From NCBI GenBank assembly GCA_030760725.1, contig JASWHV010000003.1, forward strand, positions 64,251,264-64,315,263: a DNA stretch of 64,000 nt, read 5' to 3'. Positions 1-11,119 of this stretch are shown here, piece by piece (position 1 is the stretch's first letter; every line of letters begins with the position of its first letter). This stretch comes from Neostapfia colusana (Eukaryota; Streptophyta; Magnoliopsida; Poales; Poaceae). A program made the position numbers and the translations under genes. The notes below the pieces were generated by a model. That model had not been told where the DNA came from. It made no database searches and saw only the letters and a list, made by a program, of their open reading frames with translations.

Positions 1-1188
1 ATCAGTTTATTTTACCATACTCTTGAATGAGATATTGTGAGTTATGTAGAGGTAGGGATCATGGCAAGTTGGATGTTTTGGTTGGTGCTGGGTGCACGAG
101 ACTCGGGTTTGTGTTTAGTACTTGCCTTGATCCTAAGGACCGGTTCATGGAGCATGTAACCTGGCTTTACCGTGCCAACCACATGCTGAGATGGGGCAGC
201 TTGGCCAATTAATTAGGTGTATCCCCGGCGTAGTATGGGTGTGTTGGATGGTGCGGGGAATAGGTGTCAGCTGGACTACCATATGAACCGCAAGGCTCAA
301 GAGGGGGCCATTGCAGCGGGGTTGGACCCTCTTGTATGCTGTTAGGGGTGAAACCTCAGTGGGCCCATGCTCGTCGGGAATCCCTTTGTAAAGGCTTCGT
401 AGTGATCTCCTGGCTACACACCTGGGAAGTGTGAATGTGGTTCGTAGCCACTGGCATAATGGAGGTTCTTTTAGTCAACCCGGCAACGGGGGATGAAATC
501 ACTACATGTGGGTACAGTGGTGCAAACTCTACAGAGTCGAAACTGTCATGACAGCCGTGCTCACGGTCAAGAGCGGCTTGGACTTATTCATCATTAGAGG
601 AGTGATGGTTTTGGAAGTTAAGGATGTTAAGCGGGGAGCTTAACATTGAAAATGAGGTTATGGTTATTTGATTATGACGATGGGATGGGAGATTGGGACC
701 ATTTCACCTGTGTAGTAATGTAGGTGCTTAATAAGCTAAGGTGATAGGTATTAATTGCGTAGTGCTTTAACCCTGAGTTCAATCTCTCCTTGCTCTAGCC
801 ATGCATGACATAACTTTCCCACACTTGCTGAGTACCATCGGTACTCAACCTTGCATATTTGTTGGTTTATATTGCTGCTCAGGTCAAGATAATGAAGTGG
901 TGTTTAATGACCAAGACTTTGGACCCAAAGAAGGTTTCTAGGTTCATGGAGTCCCCCGGGCAACGCCTGTGACGGAGCCCACAAGAATAATATTCCGCTG
1001 CTATTTTATTTACCTGTTATGAACTTATTATCGTCCATCGAGACATATGCTATGTAAAACTTATTTATATTCGACACCTGGCTTGTAATGAATGATGCTT
1101 CACTATTTGTCATCACATGTATGAGAAAATGATCCTGGCATACATGTGATATTCACTCGGTTGTTCTTCGGGGAAACCGGGTGTGACA
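1..1188 (+). repeat. Family A gypsy LTR, 3' part (left end outside window)
   Basis: The sequence matches the last third of the complete family A LTRs at 39935-43335 and 43739-47174. It ends at the family's normal terminus (GGGTGTGACA at 1179-1188), and an AATGAATGATG version of the poly(A)-signal region lies about 100 bp before the end. What follows (1189 on) is the middle of another A LTR, not a primer binding site, so this is a 3' LTR or solo LTR inserted into another LTR. The candidate target duplication on the right is TATAA (1189-1193); the left copy is outside the window. Confidence 0.85.
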
Positions 1189-2516
1189 TATAATCTGCCC
1201 CAGAGCAAGTTCTTCCCTTCCAAGATCAGGACTATCCATTCCCAGAGCAGCAGGAAGAAGGCAAGTGTCCTTGACCACTTTGATCCTATGCTAGGATGTG
1301 TAGATAGAATTATGTGCATTGTCAATTGAAATATGAAACCCATGCTAGGAAGTTTCCTTAGAATTGCATTACCTTGCTTCCTTGTAGCTTGGGTTGGGAT
1401 TTATTTTATCATGTCAATTATTATTATGCTTATGCTTGGCCATGCTTAGAAGGGGATAATTGGGATATGAGATCATCAATTTATTTACCTTACTCTTGAA
1501 TGAGATATTATGAGTTATGTAGAGGTAGGGATCGAGGCAAGTTGGATGATTTGGTTGGTGCTGGGTGCACGAGACTCGGGTTTGTGTTTAGTACTTGCCT
1601 GGATCCTAAGGACCGGTTCATGGAGCATGTAACCTGGCTTTACCGTGCCAACCACATGCTGAGATGGGCCAGCTTGGCCAATTAATTAGGTGTATCCCCG
1701 GCGTAGTATGGGTGTGTTGGATGGTGCGGGGAATAGGTGTCAGCTGGACTATGAACCGCAAGGCTCAAGAGGGGGCCACTGCAGTGGGGTTGGAGCCTCT
1801 TGTATGCTGTTAGGGGTGAAACCTCAGTGGGCCCACGCTCGTCGGGAATCCCTTTGTAAAGGCTTCATAGTGATCTCCTGGCTACACACCTGGGAAGTGT
1901 GAATGTGGTTCGTAGCCACTAGCATAATGGAGGTTCTTTTAGTCCACCCGACAACGGGGGATGAAATCACTACATGTGGGTACAGTGGTGCAAACTCTGC
2001 AGAGTCAAAACTGTCATGACAGTCGTGCTCACGGTCAAGAGCGGCTTGGACTTATTCATGATTAGAGGATTGATGGCTTTGGAAGTTGAGGATGTTAAGC
2101 GGGGAGCTTAACATTGGAATTGATGTTATGGTTATTTGATTATGATGATGGGTTGGGAGATTGGGACCATTTCACCTATGTAGTAATGTAGGTGCTTACT
2201 AAGCTAAGGTGATAGGTATTAATTGCGTAGTGCTTTAACCATGAGTTCAACCTCTCCTTGCTCTAGCCATGCATGACATAACTTTCCCACACTTGCTGAG
2301 TACCAACGGTACTCAAACTTGCATATTTGTTGGTTTAAATTGCTGCTCAGGTCAAGGGGATGATGTCGTGTTCAATGACCAAGACTTTGGACCCGAAGAA
2401 GGATTCTAGGTTCATGGAGTCCCCCGGGCAACGCCTGTGACGGAGCCCACAAGAATAATATTCCGCTGCTATTTTATTTACATGTTATGAACTTATTATC
2501 GTCCATCGAGACATAT
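1189..2516 (+). repeat. Family A gypsy LTR fragment, host of the preceding LTR
   Basis: It starts mid-LTR (TCTGCCCCAGAG, about 1194) and runs colinear with 41870-43190 of the A1 5' LTR until ACATAT at 2511-2516, about 150 bp short of the normal LTR end. There it joins directly to family B pol sequence. No LTR terminus or target duplication is present at 2516, so the junction is a deletion or illegitimate recombination. The shared R-region palindromes (for example CTGTCATGACAG near 2010) are present. Confidence 0.85.
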
Positions 2517-2988
2517 ATTGCCGGACGTGAGCAAGAGTTTCGATATATATTGTGACGCATCAAGACAAGGGCTTGGATGTGTGCTCATGCAAGATGGACA
2601 AGTGGTAGCCTATGCGTCAAGACAATTAAAGAAACACGAGCTGAATTACCCCACACATGACTTGGAACTTGCAGCCGTGGTACATGCCTTGAAGATTTGG
2701 AGGCATTATATCCTTAGCCACCGATGTGAGATCTATACGGATCACAAAAGCCTCAAGTATATATTCACGCAAATGGATCTGAATTTGAGGCAACGTCGAT
2801 GGTTGGAACTCATCAAGGATTATGATGTTGGAATCAATTATCACCCCGGAAAGGCCAATGTAGTAGCTGATGCGTTGAGCCGAAAGGGAGCATGTCACCA
2901 ACTCACGGTTCGGGAGCTACCGCCCGAGCTGCGCAAGGAGTTCGAACGGTTACATCTTGGGTTCTTGAACGAGATGGAAGTGATATAA
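2517..2988 (+). pseudogene. B' pol fragment: RNase H domain
   Basis: About 156 codons without a stop match the RNase H domain of the complete B element (34270-34725). Visible motifs are IYCDAS (first catalytic Asp), the DLELAAVV helix with its Glu, IYTDHKSL and [10 protein letters not shown] with the last catalytic Asp. RNase H degrades the RNA strand of the RNA:DNA hybrid during reverse transcription. RT upstream is missing, because the A LTR is fused at 2516, and the integrase downstream is deleted, so it cannot be functional. The apparent first codon is TTG in mid-domain, not a true start. Confidence 0.9.
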
Positions 2989-3095
2989 CTCAACTCATCT
3001 CGGGAGCGTGAGGAAGATCTCAAGGCAGAATTCCCTCATCTATTCTCTACTCTATCGAATCTCGAGAGCAAGATTCAGTTTAAGGGGGTTAGGTT
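2989..3095 (+). pseudogene. B' chromodomain tail and polypurine tract
   Basis: After the RNase H stop, the sequence jumps to the last codons of family B pol (GAGGAAGATCTCAAGGCAGA, matching 36139-36158). The whole integrase, about 1.4 kb in the intact copy, is therefore deleted. The purine run at 3082-3095, directly before the LTR, is the plus-strand primer and matches 36211-36224 in the full-length B. Confidence 0.8.
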
Positions 3096-6000
3096 TGTAA
3101 CACCCTCAAATTCATTTCCATGCATTGCATACATTTTTCATATAGAGAAACATTATAAAAGAAGTAGAAATGGAGGAAGGAACCATAGAAATGGAGAAAG
3201 AATCGTAAAAATGGTGGGGAATGGGAAAAAGATAGCTGAAATGAGCCAATTCCAATTTGTCAAAGTGCGCTGTCGACACTTCCCCCAGCCCCGCTAGACA
3301 CGTGGCGCCCTCGGAGCTCACCCCTGCAGAGGGGGTGAGGTCCGGCACTGCTGGCCACGTGGCAGGCCCGGGGCTCGCCTCTGAGGAGAGGGAGGCCCAT
3401 CCCCGCTGGACACGTGGCGCCCTCGAAGCTCACCCCTGCGGAGGGGGTGAGGTCCGGCACTGCTGGTCACGCGGCAGGCCCGGGGCTCGTCTTTGAGGAG
3501 AAGGGAGGTTCGGCCCTGCTGGACACGTGGTGCCCTCGGAGCTCACCCCTGCGGAGGGGGTGAGGTCCGGCACTGCTGGCCACGTGGCAGGCCCGGGGCT
3601 CGTCTCTGAGGAGAGGGAGGCCCGGCCCCGCTGAACACGTGGCGCCCTCAGAGCTCACCCCTGCGGAGGGGCGAGGCCCGACTCTGCTAGCCTCGTGGAA
3701 GGCCCGGGGCTCGCCTCTGAGGAGAGGGGAGGCTCGGCCCCGCTGGACACGTGGCGCCTTCGGAGCTCACCCCTGCGGAGGGGGCGAGGTCCTTAGGCGA
3801 TTTTTCTCCTGTGCGCGGGGGTACCCAGTACTGAGGGTACCGACACAATTTCCCCAAATTTTCCCCACATTTGGGAATTTCCCCCAAATTGCTGCCGTAC
3901 CAAATCAATTGGGGAAAAGTTTGTTAGGATTTTGCTCCAATTAGAGTAGGATTTCCCCCCCTTATAAATAGAACCCAACCCCCCCTGGCTGCAACCCCTT
4001 CCCCATTTTCCCTCTCCCAAGTCGGCGACTTGGAGGCCCTAGCCCCCAACTCGCCGAGTTGGACCCCCCCTCGACGGAGTTCAGTCGCCGGTGAGCCCCA
4101 CCGACGAGCCCCGTCACGCCTCGCCGTCGCTGGAAAAGAGCCGACGATCTGTCCTGCCCTAATCTTCCATAGAAAAATTTCCCGCTGCTGCCATTGCTAG
4201 GAGGAAGGCCCTGCCACCAAAGGGAAGTGAGGTAGGTCTTCGTTACCCATCTTACGACGTCGTCGCTGTTTCTTCGCATCCGTTTTCTTCGCTCCCTTCG
4301 AACAGAAACTTTTTCGTGTGGACAGATCACGTTTTGATCGGTTTTTTACGGTGGAATTGATCTAGATCTTGAGTCAAGATCATCACCACGTCCACACTTG
4401 ATCCCTACGCCCTTGTTCATCATAAAACCCCATGAAAGCCCATTAAAACATGCAAGAACACATACAAACTGGTTTAATAAAATAACACCATAGGGTTTGC
4501 ATTCATCTACACCATTGCATCTTGAGTAAAGTTTGTGCATGATGTTTGATTGCTGTAAATTTTGTATGTGCGTGGTTGTGAGTAGAAGGACAAGCTCAAG
4601 AAGCCATCTACGAAGAACTACAGCACCAAGACTTCGAGACGCTTGAGCAACAAGAGGCACGGGAGCAAGGCAAGTGCCCCTTGACCATATTGATCCCATG
4701 TTTTGAAACTGTTTTGTTTGCGAAAACTTGTACGCTTGAGTCAATTTGATGGGACACCCTTTTATAGGAGTTACTAGTTTTGTTAACCATCCTTGTCGTG
4801 GGGAAAGTTGATGAGTCGGGTATGGTCATTTTTCCTTTTTGCTTCGCTTAATCTACGGGATATGGGAAGCTGAATTAAAACAAGTCTAGCTACTGCACTC
4901 ATATGAATAAAGATGATGAGAACTTGATGATGATGATTAGCATGAAATCGGGGAGATCTAGGCAAGATGGGTTCGTGGATGTTTCTGAATAAGATGGTGG
5001 TTTACTTGCCGTAGATCTAAGGATCGGTTCATGCCAGCACATGCCAAGAAAACAGTGCCGCCACAAGGCCAAATATGGGTGCGGCTTAGCCGACTAATTA
5101 GGTGTGTTGCTAGCTCGTTATGGACCGTGGATGGCGCGGGGAATGGGAGTCGAGGAGGACTGCCCTGGGAACTGCATGGCACAAGAGGGGGCCCGTTGGT
5201 GGGAGAATGGTGATTTGAGTCTGCCGGTGACACCTCAGTGAGTCCGTACATCTAGTAGCCCCTTTGTAAAGGCTATTTTGTGATCTCCTTGCCATACACC
5301 GACGGTTGTGTACTGGTATAATGGAGGTTCTGCAGTCGCCGACGGGTGACAAAATCACGAACTTGTAGGTAAAGTGGTTCCACCTCTGCAGAGTGTAGAA
5401 CTATCATGATAGCCGTGCTTACGGTCACAAGCACCTGGCCAACTCACATGATTAGAGGGAAAACTTGGGATGGTTGTTCGGTATTGGTTATGGTATGGTC
5501 ATTGGGGTCGGTTTTGGGACTGTTTTGAGTCATGAAAATGAATTTGGCTTCGGTTATATGAATATGAGATGGTTATGAATATTTATGAGCATGAGATGAA
5601 CTTGAGAAAGATTAATGGCTGGTTGAGACTTGAGAAAAGGGTGACTTATGATGAAAGAATGTTGCTATTTTACTTGGCTATATTGGGATAAATCCATCTA
5701 GACTTAGTTGCTGTTTTTATCATGTTTGTGAAATAAAATTTGCTTGCTGCAATGAGCCTTTTTATTCCCTACCTTGTTGTAAGCTACATGTCATACTTTC
5801 CCCGCACTTGCTGAGTACGACATGTACTCACCCTTGCATTATCACATAAACATCAGCAACAGGAGAAGAGTACTTCGAGGACCATGTGGAGTACTAGGCG
5901 TGCGGACTACCGTCAACATGCCTGTGGAGTTGAAGATGGAACCTGCTGCCTTTATTGATATTCCGCTGTCGTTTAGAGACTTCCACTGCAAGAATAAGTT

Positions 6001-6166
6001 AGAGATTCATGAGTGAGACGTTGAGTCATTGTAATAAAGTACTTAAACACTATTTATTCGTGGTTATATTCTGAATTCAGTTTGTGGATTACATGTATAT
6101 GTGTGATGAACATCCTGCGCACACATATGCATTAACTTGGTTCTGTTTTCGAAGTCGGGTGCCACA
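3096..6166 (+). repeat. Family B gypsy 3' LTR (B')
   Basis: It begins TGTAACACCC and ends GGGTGCCACA, like both LTRs of the full-length B. It is longer (3071 bp against 2825 and 2745) because of a GC-rich minisatellite near 3290-3800. A TATA box (TATAAATA, 3963-3970) is followed by the short leader palindromes. The candidate leader exon ends at a GC-type donor (4670/4671). Palindromes at 5384-5393, 5401-5412 and 5812-5830 and an AATAAA near 6032 are all shared with the other copies. Right flank AGTTA is copia D LTR sequence; the left end of the element is lost. Confidence 0.9.
3290..3800 (+). repeat. GC-rich G-box minisatellite in B' LTR (about 9 units of 55-57 bp)
   Basis: CACGTG or a one-base variant recurs at 3299, 3356, 3411, 3468, 3524, 3581, 3636, 3692 and 3748, with spacings of 55-57 bp. 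Units alternate between a GGAGCTCACCCCTGCGGAGG type and a CTCGCCTCTGAGGAGAG type. The array is absent from the LTRs of the full-length B. It is related to the array at 12602-13500 in copia C. Open frames across it on both strands are by-products of the high GC content. Confidence 0.9.
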
Positions 6167-6870
6167 AGTTAAGCCACATCGGACTAATCCGATGTTAGAC
6201 GGAATAGGAGTTTCTATGTGAGTTCGGACTTGTCTATTTGGGGATGGACTAGTCCGTGGTGAGTGTGTCTGAGTCCTGAAGGACCAGACTAGTCCGCCCT
6301 TGGGGGTCGTACTAGTCCGCTCTGCTAGACTAGTCCATTTCTAACCGGAACAAGAGTTTCTGTGTGAGATCGGACTAGTCCATTATGAGTCAGACTAGTC
6401 CATTTGAGACTTGGAAGTGGCTGCGGGGACTAAGTCCTGGATGGCCGGACATGTCCGCCCTTCCAGGTCGGACTAGTCTGGTCGACCAGACTTGTTCGTT
6501 CTCAATCGAAACAGTTGTTTCTGTGTGAGATCGAACTAGTACGTTATTGAAGGGACTAGTACGTGGTGTTGTGACCGTTTGAATTCAAAAGGAGACGGTG
6601 GATCGTGTGGTTGGTGAAGTGTGACATCATTGGTCCCCACAGGTCGGACTAGTCCGGGGTTAAAGGTCGGACTAGTTTGATTTTTTTGGTAGCAACAGCT
6701 AGTTACCAGGACCTCTAGAAAGGAAATCCCCGGGCCTATAAGGCATCAACTCGAACCCTAGCGCCGCCATAGCTTTCCAAGGGCTTTCCTAGTCCTTTCT
6801 CTTCAATTCTTTGAGCCCTAAGAGTGAATCTTGAGGGTTTCTAAGATTTGGGAAGAGGGGAAAGAGGGGT
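6167..6870 (+). repeat. Copia D 5' LTR remnant
   Basis: The sequence from 6171 on matches 39392-39929, the 3' LTR of the same element. It is studded with the palindromic core GGACTAGTCC and near variants, as in the LTRs of C. A TATA-like TATAAG lies at 6737-6742, followed by a CCCTAGCGCCGCC leader segment also seen in C. The first ~350 bp of the LTR are missing because B' abuts at 6166. The LTR end, the primer binding site and the gag start are missing too: the leader runs directly into the gag coiled-coil region near 6870. Confidence 0.75.
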
Positions 6871-7646
6871 GTGATTAGTGTTGAGCTCTTGGTTGATTCT
6901 CCCACAGTGAAAAAGCTCTCGGATGAAATTTTAGAAAAGGAGGAACTTCTTGAGAGACAAGATGATTTGCTTATAAAGGAGAAGCAAAAGAATCTTGACC
7001 TTGAGAAGCTCCTCGAGCTTGAGAAGGAGAAGAACATGGCGCTTGAACTTGAACTTGCGGAATGCAAGGAGACCTCATTATGTCTCAAGAGTTCGAATGT
7101 TGTGCTCCAAGATGAGCTTGTGAATTTGAACAAAGCTCACAAGAATCTTGAGGCATAATTCGCAACTCTCAAGTCAAGTGTTCCCTCTTCCGCCTCAACA
7201 AGCTCAAACTTGTCCAATGTAGAGTCAAACACTAAAATTTGTATGTGTGCAAATCTTGGACTTAGCTTAAAAAATGAGCTTAATATGGCAAAGAGCAAGA
7301 GTACACCTAAGGGTGGCATCTTCCCAAGAATAACAAGATGCATATTGCCTTTGTCAAGGAAGGATCATACCAAACCATGAACGAAAGTCATGTTTCTACC
7401 TCTCTTGAAATGGTAAAATTTGATAAATATGCTAAAGATGCTAAAATTGCTAAGAATGTTAACCTAACTATGTTTCATGATTTTAATACATCTTATGTAC
7501 TAATGAGAAGCAAATTTGGGTATGTCTATGCAAAATGTGTTGGGCCACTCCGCAAGAGCCCAAAGCCTTGTGTGTGGGTACCCAAAACTCTTGTCACTAA
7601 CCTCAAAGGACCCAACCAAGCTTGGGTACCTAAAACCGCAGCCTAA
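6871..7646 (+). pseudogene. Copia D gag C-terminal part (coiled coil and linker)
   Basis: Residues from 6871 to 7158 form a strongly heptad-like, Glu/Lys/Leu-rich coiled coil matching the gag of C on the other strand. A stop in the frame at 7156 breaks it. The frame resumes at 7338-7646 with the linker that contains VGPLRKSPKPCVWVPK and ends WVPKTAA-stop. The N-terminal gag domain and the zinc knuckle are missing. The TAA ending gag sits at the same place in C, and in both copies the protease continues in another frame with the same offset. Gag would form the particle; here it is a relic. Confidence 0.75.
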
Positions 7647-9110
7647 ACTTGTTTTGTAGGTGTACTCCTCCAGCAGTACAAAGTGGGTGCTAGATGGTGG
7701 ATGCACCAACCACATGATCGGAGCGAGAAAGATGTTTGTGGAGTATGAAGAAAGCAATGATCCAAGTCAAGGTATATATTTTGGCGACAATAACCAAGGG
7801 AAGGTACTAGGTATGGGTAAAATTTTTATTTCTCCACAACACACTATTTCTCATGTTATGCATGTTGAGTCACTAGATTATAATATTTTATCCACATCCC
7901 AATTATGTGCAAAAGGTTATAATTGCATATTCACTAACGAAGGCGTGATTATCACTAGAAGAGTTGATAACTCAATTGCCTTCAAGGGTGTGTTCAAGGG
8001 AAAGCTTTATCTCGTGGACTTCTTCGCGGATAAAACTCAACTTGACACATGCTTGATGGCAAAGACCAACATGGGATGAATGTGGCATCGTAGGCTAGCC
8101 CATGTTGGTATGAGGAATCTTCAAAAACATCTAAAAGACAATCACATCCGAGGTCTTAAGAATGTTGTTTTTGAGAAAGATAGGCCTTGTAGCGCGTGCC
8201 AACCAGGGAAACAAGTCAGAGCAGCTCATCCCGCCAAGAATGTGATGACGACAACGAGACCGTTGGAGATGCTTCACATGGACCTATTCGGTCCCATTGC
8301 TTACATAAGCATTGGAGATAACAAATATGGTTTAGTTATTGTCGATGACTTTTCTCGCTTCACTTGGGTGTTTTTCTTGCATGATAAGGGTGAAACTCAA
8401 GGTGTCCTTAAGAGTTTCTTGAGGAGAGCTAAAAATGAGTTCTTCCTGAGAATCAAGAAGATAAGAAGCGACAACTGCGCCAAATTCAAGAACACCCAAG
8501 TAGAAGAGTACTTGGACGAGGAGGGCATCAAGCATGAGTTTTTGGCACCGTACACACCCGAAAAGAATGGGGTGGCCGAAAGGAAGAACCGGATTCTAAT
8601 AGAGATGTCACTAACAATATTGATGAATACAAGACATCCGATCGGTTTTGGGCGGAAGCGATCAACACCGCTTGCCATGCCACAAACCGTGTCTACCTCC
8701 ATCGCCTCTTGAAGAAGACTCTGTGTGAACTTCTAACGGGTAACAAATCAAATATCTCCTACTTTAGAGTATTTGGTAGCAAGTGTTACATTCTTAACAA
8801 GAAGCCTCGAATTTCGAAGTTCAAATCCGATGAAGGTTTCTTGCTTGGCTATGATTGAAACACCTACGCCTATCGTGTATTCAACAAAATCTCCGGTTGT
8901 GTTGAAATCGCACATGACGTGGTGTTTGATGAAACTAATGGCTCCCAAATGGAGCAAGTTGATCAATGTGTGATATACGGAGAAGAGGCACCATGTATGG
9001 CGTTGAGAAGGATGGCACTGGGTGATATACGACCACAAGAGCAACAAGGCCTAAGTGACCCATCCTCATTACAAGAAGTGCCCCAAGCACAAGATGAAGC
9101 ACAAGATCCC
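7647..9110 (+). pseudogene. Copia D protease-integrase, broken
   Basis: The protease region carries LDGGCTNHM, where LDSGCT is the usual form, so the Asp-Ser-Gly active site reads Asp-Gly-Gly. Integrase follows with the zinc-binding HRRLAHVG...CSAC and the catalytic core MDLFGPI...RSDN...NGVAERKNR. The usual DNGTEF reads DNCAKF. Damage: an in-frame TGA at 8077-8079 where C has Trp, a frameshift near 8620-8640, and a further TGA near 8857. The reading ends at 9110, where copia C is inserted, and resumes at 21036. It would have cleaved Gag-Pol and integrated cDNA, but is not functional as it stands. Confidence 0.85.
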
Positions 9111-10719
9111 TGAAATTGCCTAGAGGGGGGTGAATAGGATAAAATACCTGAAATGACTTAATTAAACAAGATTAGAACTCAGGAGCCGGACTAATCTGGC
9201 TCAGGGGCGGACTAGTCCGATCAACCTGCTGGAAAGGCCTAAAAGGTCGGACTAGTCTGCCTTGGAGGCGGACTAGTTTGGTCAAACTGCCGGAAAGATC
9301 TAAAACTTGATTTTTAAGGGTTTTTCTCCAAATTTTAGTTTAACAAAATGCCGATGAGACAACTAGCACTTCTATACGACAAGTGTGACAGAATATTGAA
9401 ATGAATTGCAAGAGTGTGACGATGTATAGCGAAATAATTAAAACAAACCCTAAGCAATCTTGATCTTCAAAGAAATGTACATGCAAGAGAGACATTGAGG
9501 ATTTTTTCCCGAGGTTCGATTCCACTCAGGAATCTACGTCCCCGTTAAGGAATCCACAAAGGACCATGTCTAACAACCCTTTCCTCACCAAGTCGCCACT
9601 AAGGCCAACCCGGTTCTTCACTATCTCAAGGGTGAACTTACAAAGTTTTGGGGCTGCTCACAATCCGAGACTCCCACTTGATCACTTCCACAAACTTCAC
9701 AGATCTCACAAGCCACAGATCACACCAAGTGCACGAGATCACTCCAAGAGCCTAAACGCGAAGTTCTTCCTTCTCCTCTTCTCACACATCCAAATTCACT
9801 TAAGAATTGGCTCTAGAGGGTGAGTAGGCAAGAGAGAAGGCTTAGGGGGGCTCTTGGATTGCTGTGGCGGCGCTAGGGTTCCAGGTCTCTTTAAATGACG
9901 TCGGGGCATCTCCTTCTATAGAAATCCTGAAGCCAACCGTTGCCACCTACCAAAAGTCCGGACTAGTCCGCCTCACACCGGACTAGTCCGATCTCACACA
10001 GGAACTAGTTGTCTGGGTGAGAACGAACAAGTCTGGAGGACCCGAACTAGTCCGTCCACTAAGGCGGACAAGTCCGATCCACCAAGACTTAGCCGTGGGA
10101 GCTCTCATCTCACACCCATACGGACTAGTCCGCCTTAGAACGGACTAGCCCGAACTCACACAGGAACTCTTAGTCCGTTTGAAAACGGACAAGTCTGGCT
10201 AGCCCAGACTAGTCTGGCCACTCAGGAGGATAAGTACGGTCTACCAGGACTTAGCCCCAAAAACCCTCTCACCTAGAGAGAAACAGACTAGTACGTCCAA
10301 AATGGACAGTCCAATCTCAGTCAGGAACTCTTAGTCCGCCCTAAAACGGACTAAGCCGTAGGACTTCCGGACTAGTCCGGCCTCTTCCCTCGGACAAGTC
10401 CGGCCTGCCCAACTTTACCTCTCTACCTCTCTCCACTAAGGATTTGACACTTCTAACGCTTTGAGCTCTCTTCTATGATCTCAATGCACTTGACACACAC
10501 ACTCTTTCTTTTACACGGCTAGCCTACTAAAGACTCAAGTGAAACCCTAATTTCTACTCTTCGAGTCTTCGACGCCGTTCTTCCTCTATTTCCTTTTGTT
10601 TAGAGTTTAGGTGCCCACCTTGGAAATATTCTGTGCTTATGATCATCTCAGCTCATTAGTCTCTTAATTTGTCGTCATCAATCATCCAAAATCCACGGGG
10701 ATGCCTAGATGCACTTACA
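9111..10719 (-). repeat. Copia C 3' LTR
   Basis: On the minus strand it begins TGTAAGTGCATC (at 10719) and ends GGCAATTTCA (at 9111). About 20 palindromic GGACTAGTCC-like motifs fill the U3 part (9950-10400). The TATA-like box is TATAGAAG (minus, 9912-9920), weaker than TATAAAAG in the 5' LTR. Confidence 0.9.
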
Positions 10720-10733
10720 ATCTCCCCCTTTTT
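10720..10733 (-). other. Copia C polypurine tract
   Basis: The minus strand reads AAAAAGGGGGAGAT immediately before the 3' LTR. It is the plus-strand DNA primer. A second, very similar tract (CAAAGGGGGAGA, minus, about 11062-11080) lies some 340 bp upstream, after the 3' ORF; copia D has the same pair. Confidence 0.85.
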
Positions 10734-11119
10734 GGTGATTGATGACAACACATTAAGTTTCAACATAAGAGGTAAAAATTCTATTTTTATAACAAGTGTA
10801 CGTATGCAAAACTCCCGCTGAATGTATGCAAGAGTAAAAGAGGGGAGTTGGCATACATTCACATGTTATGGTGGGGTGCCTACGTGTTGTGCTCAAAATT
10901 AAAAATGTGATAAGACAATAAGCATAAAACAGCCATAAAATCCAACACGTAGTGTTACACAAAAGATAGGCATGCATAAAACATAAAACATAGATAGCCA
11001 TTTCCAAACGATCTATTACGAGACTAGAAGATGATAAAAATAGGACATCCTTTTCACATTTCTCCCCCTTTGGCATCAAGACACCAAAAAGGAAAGGAGG
11101 GAGGAAGATACGCCTAAGT

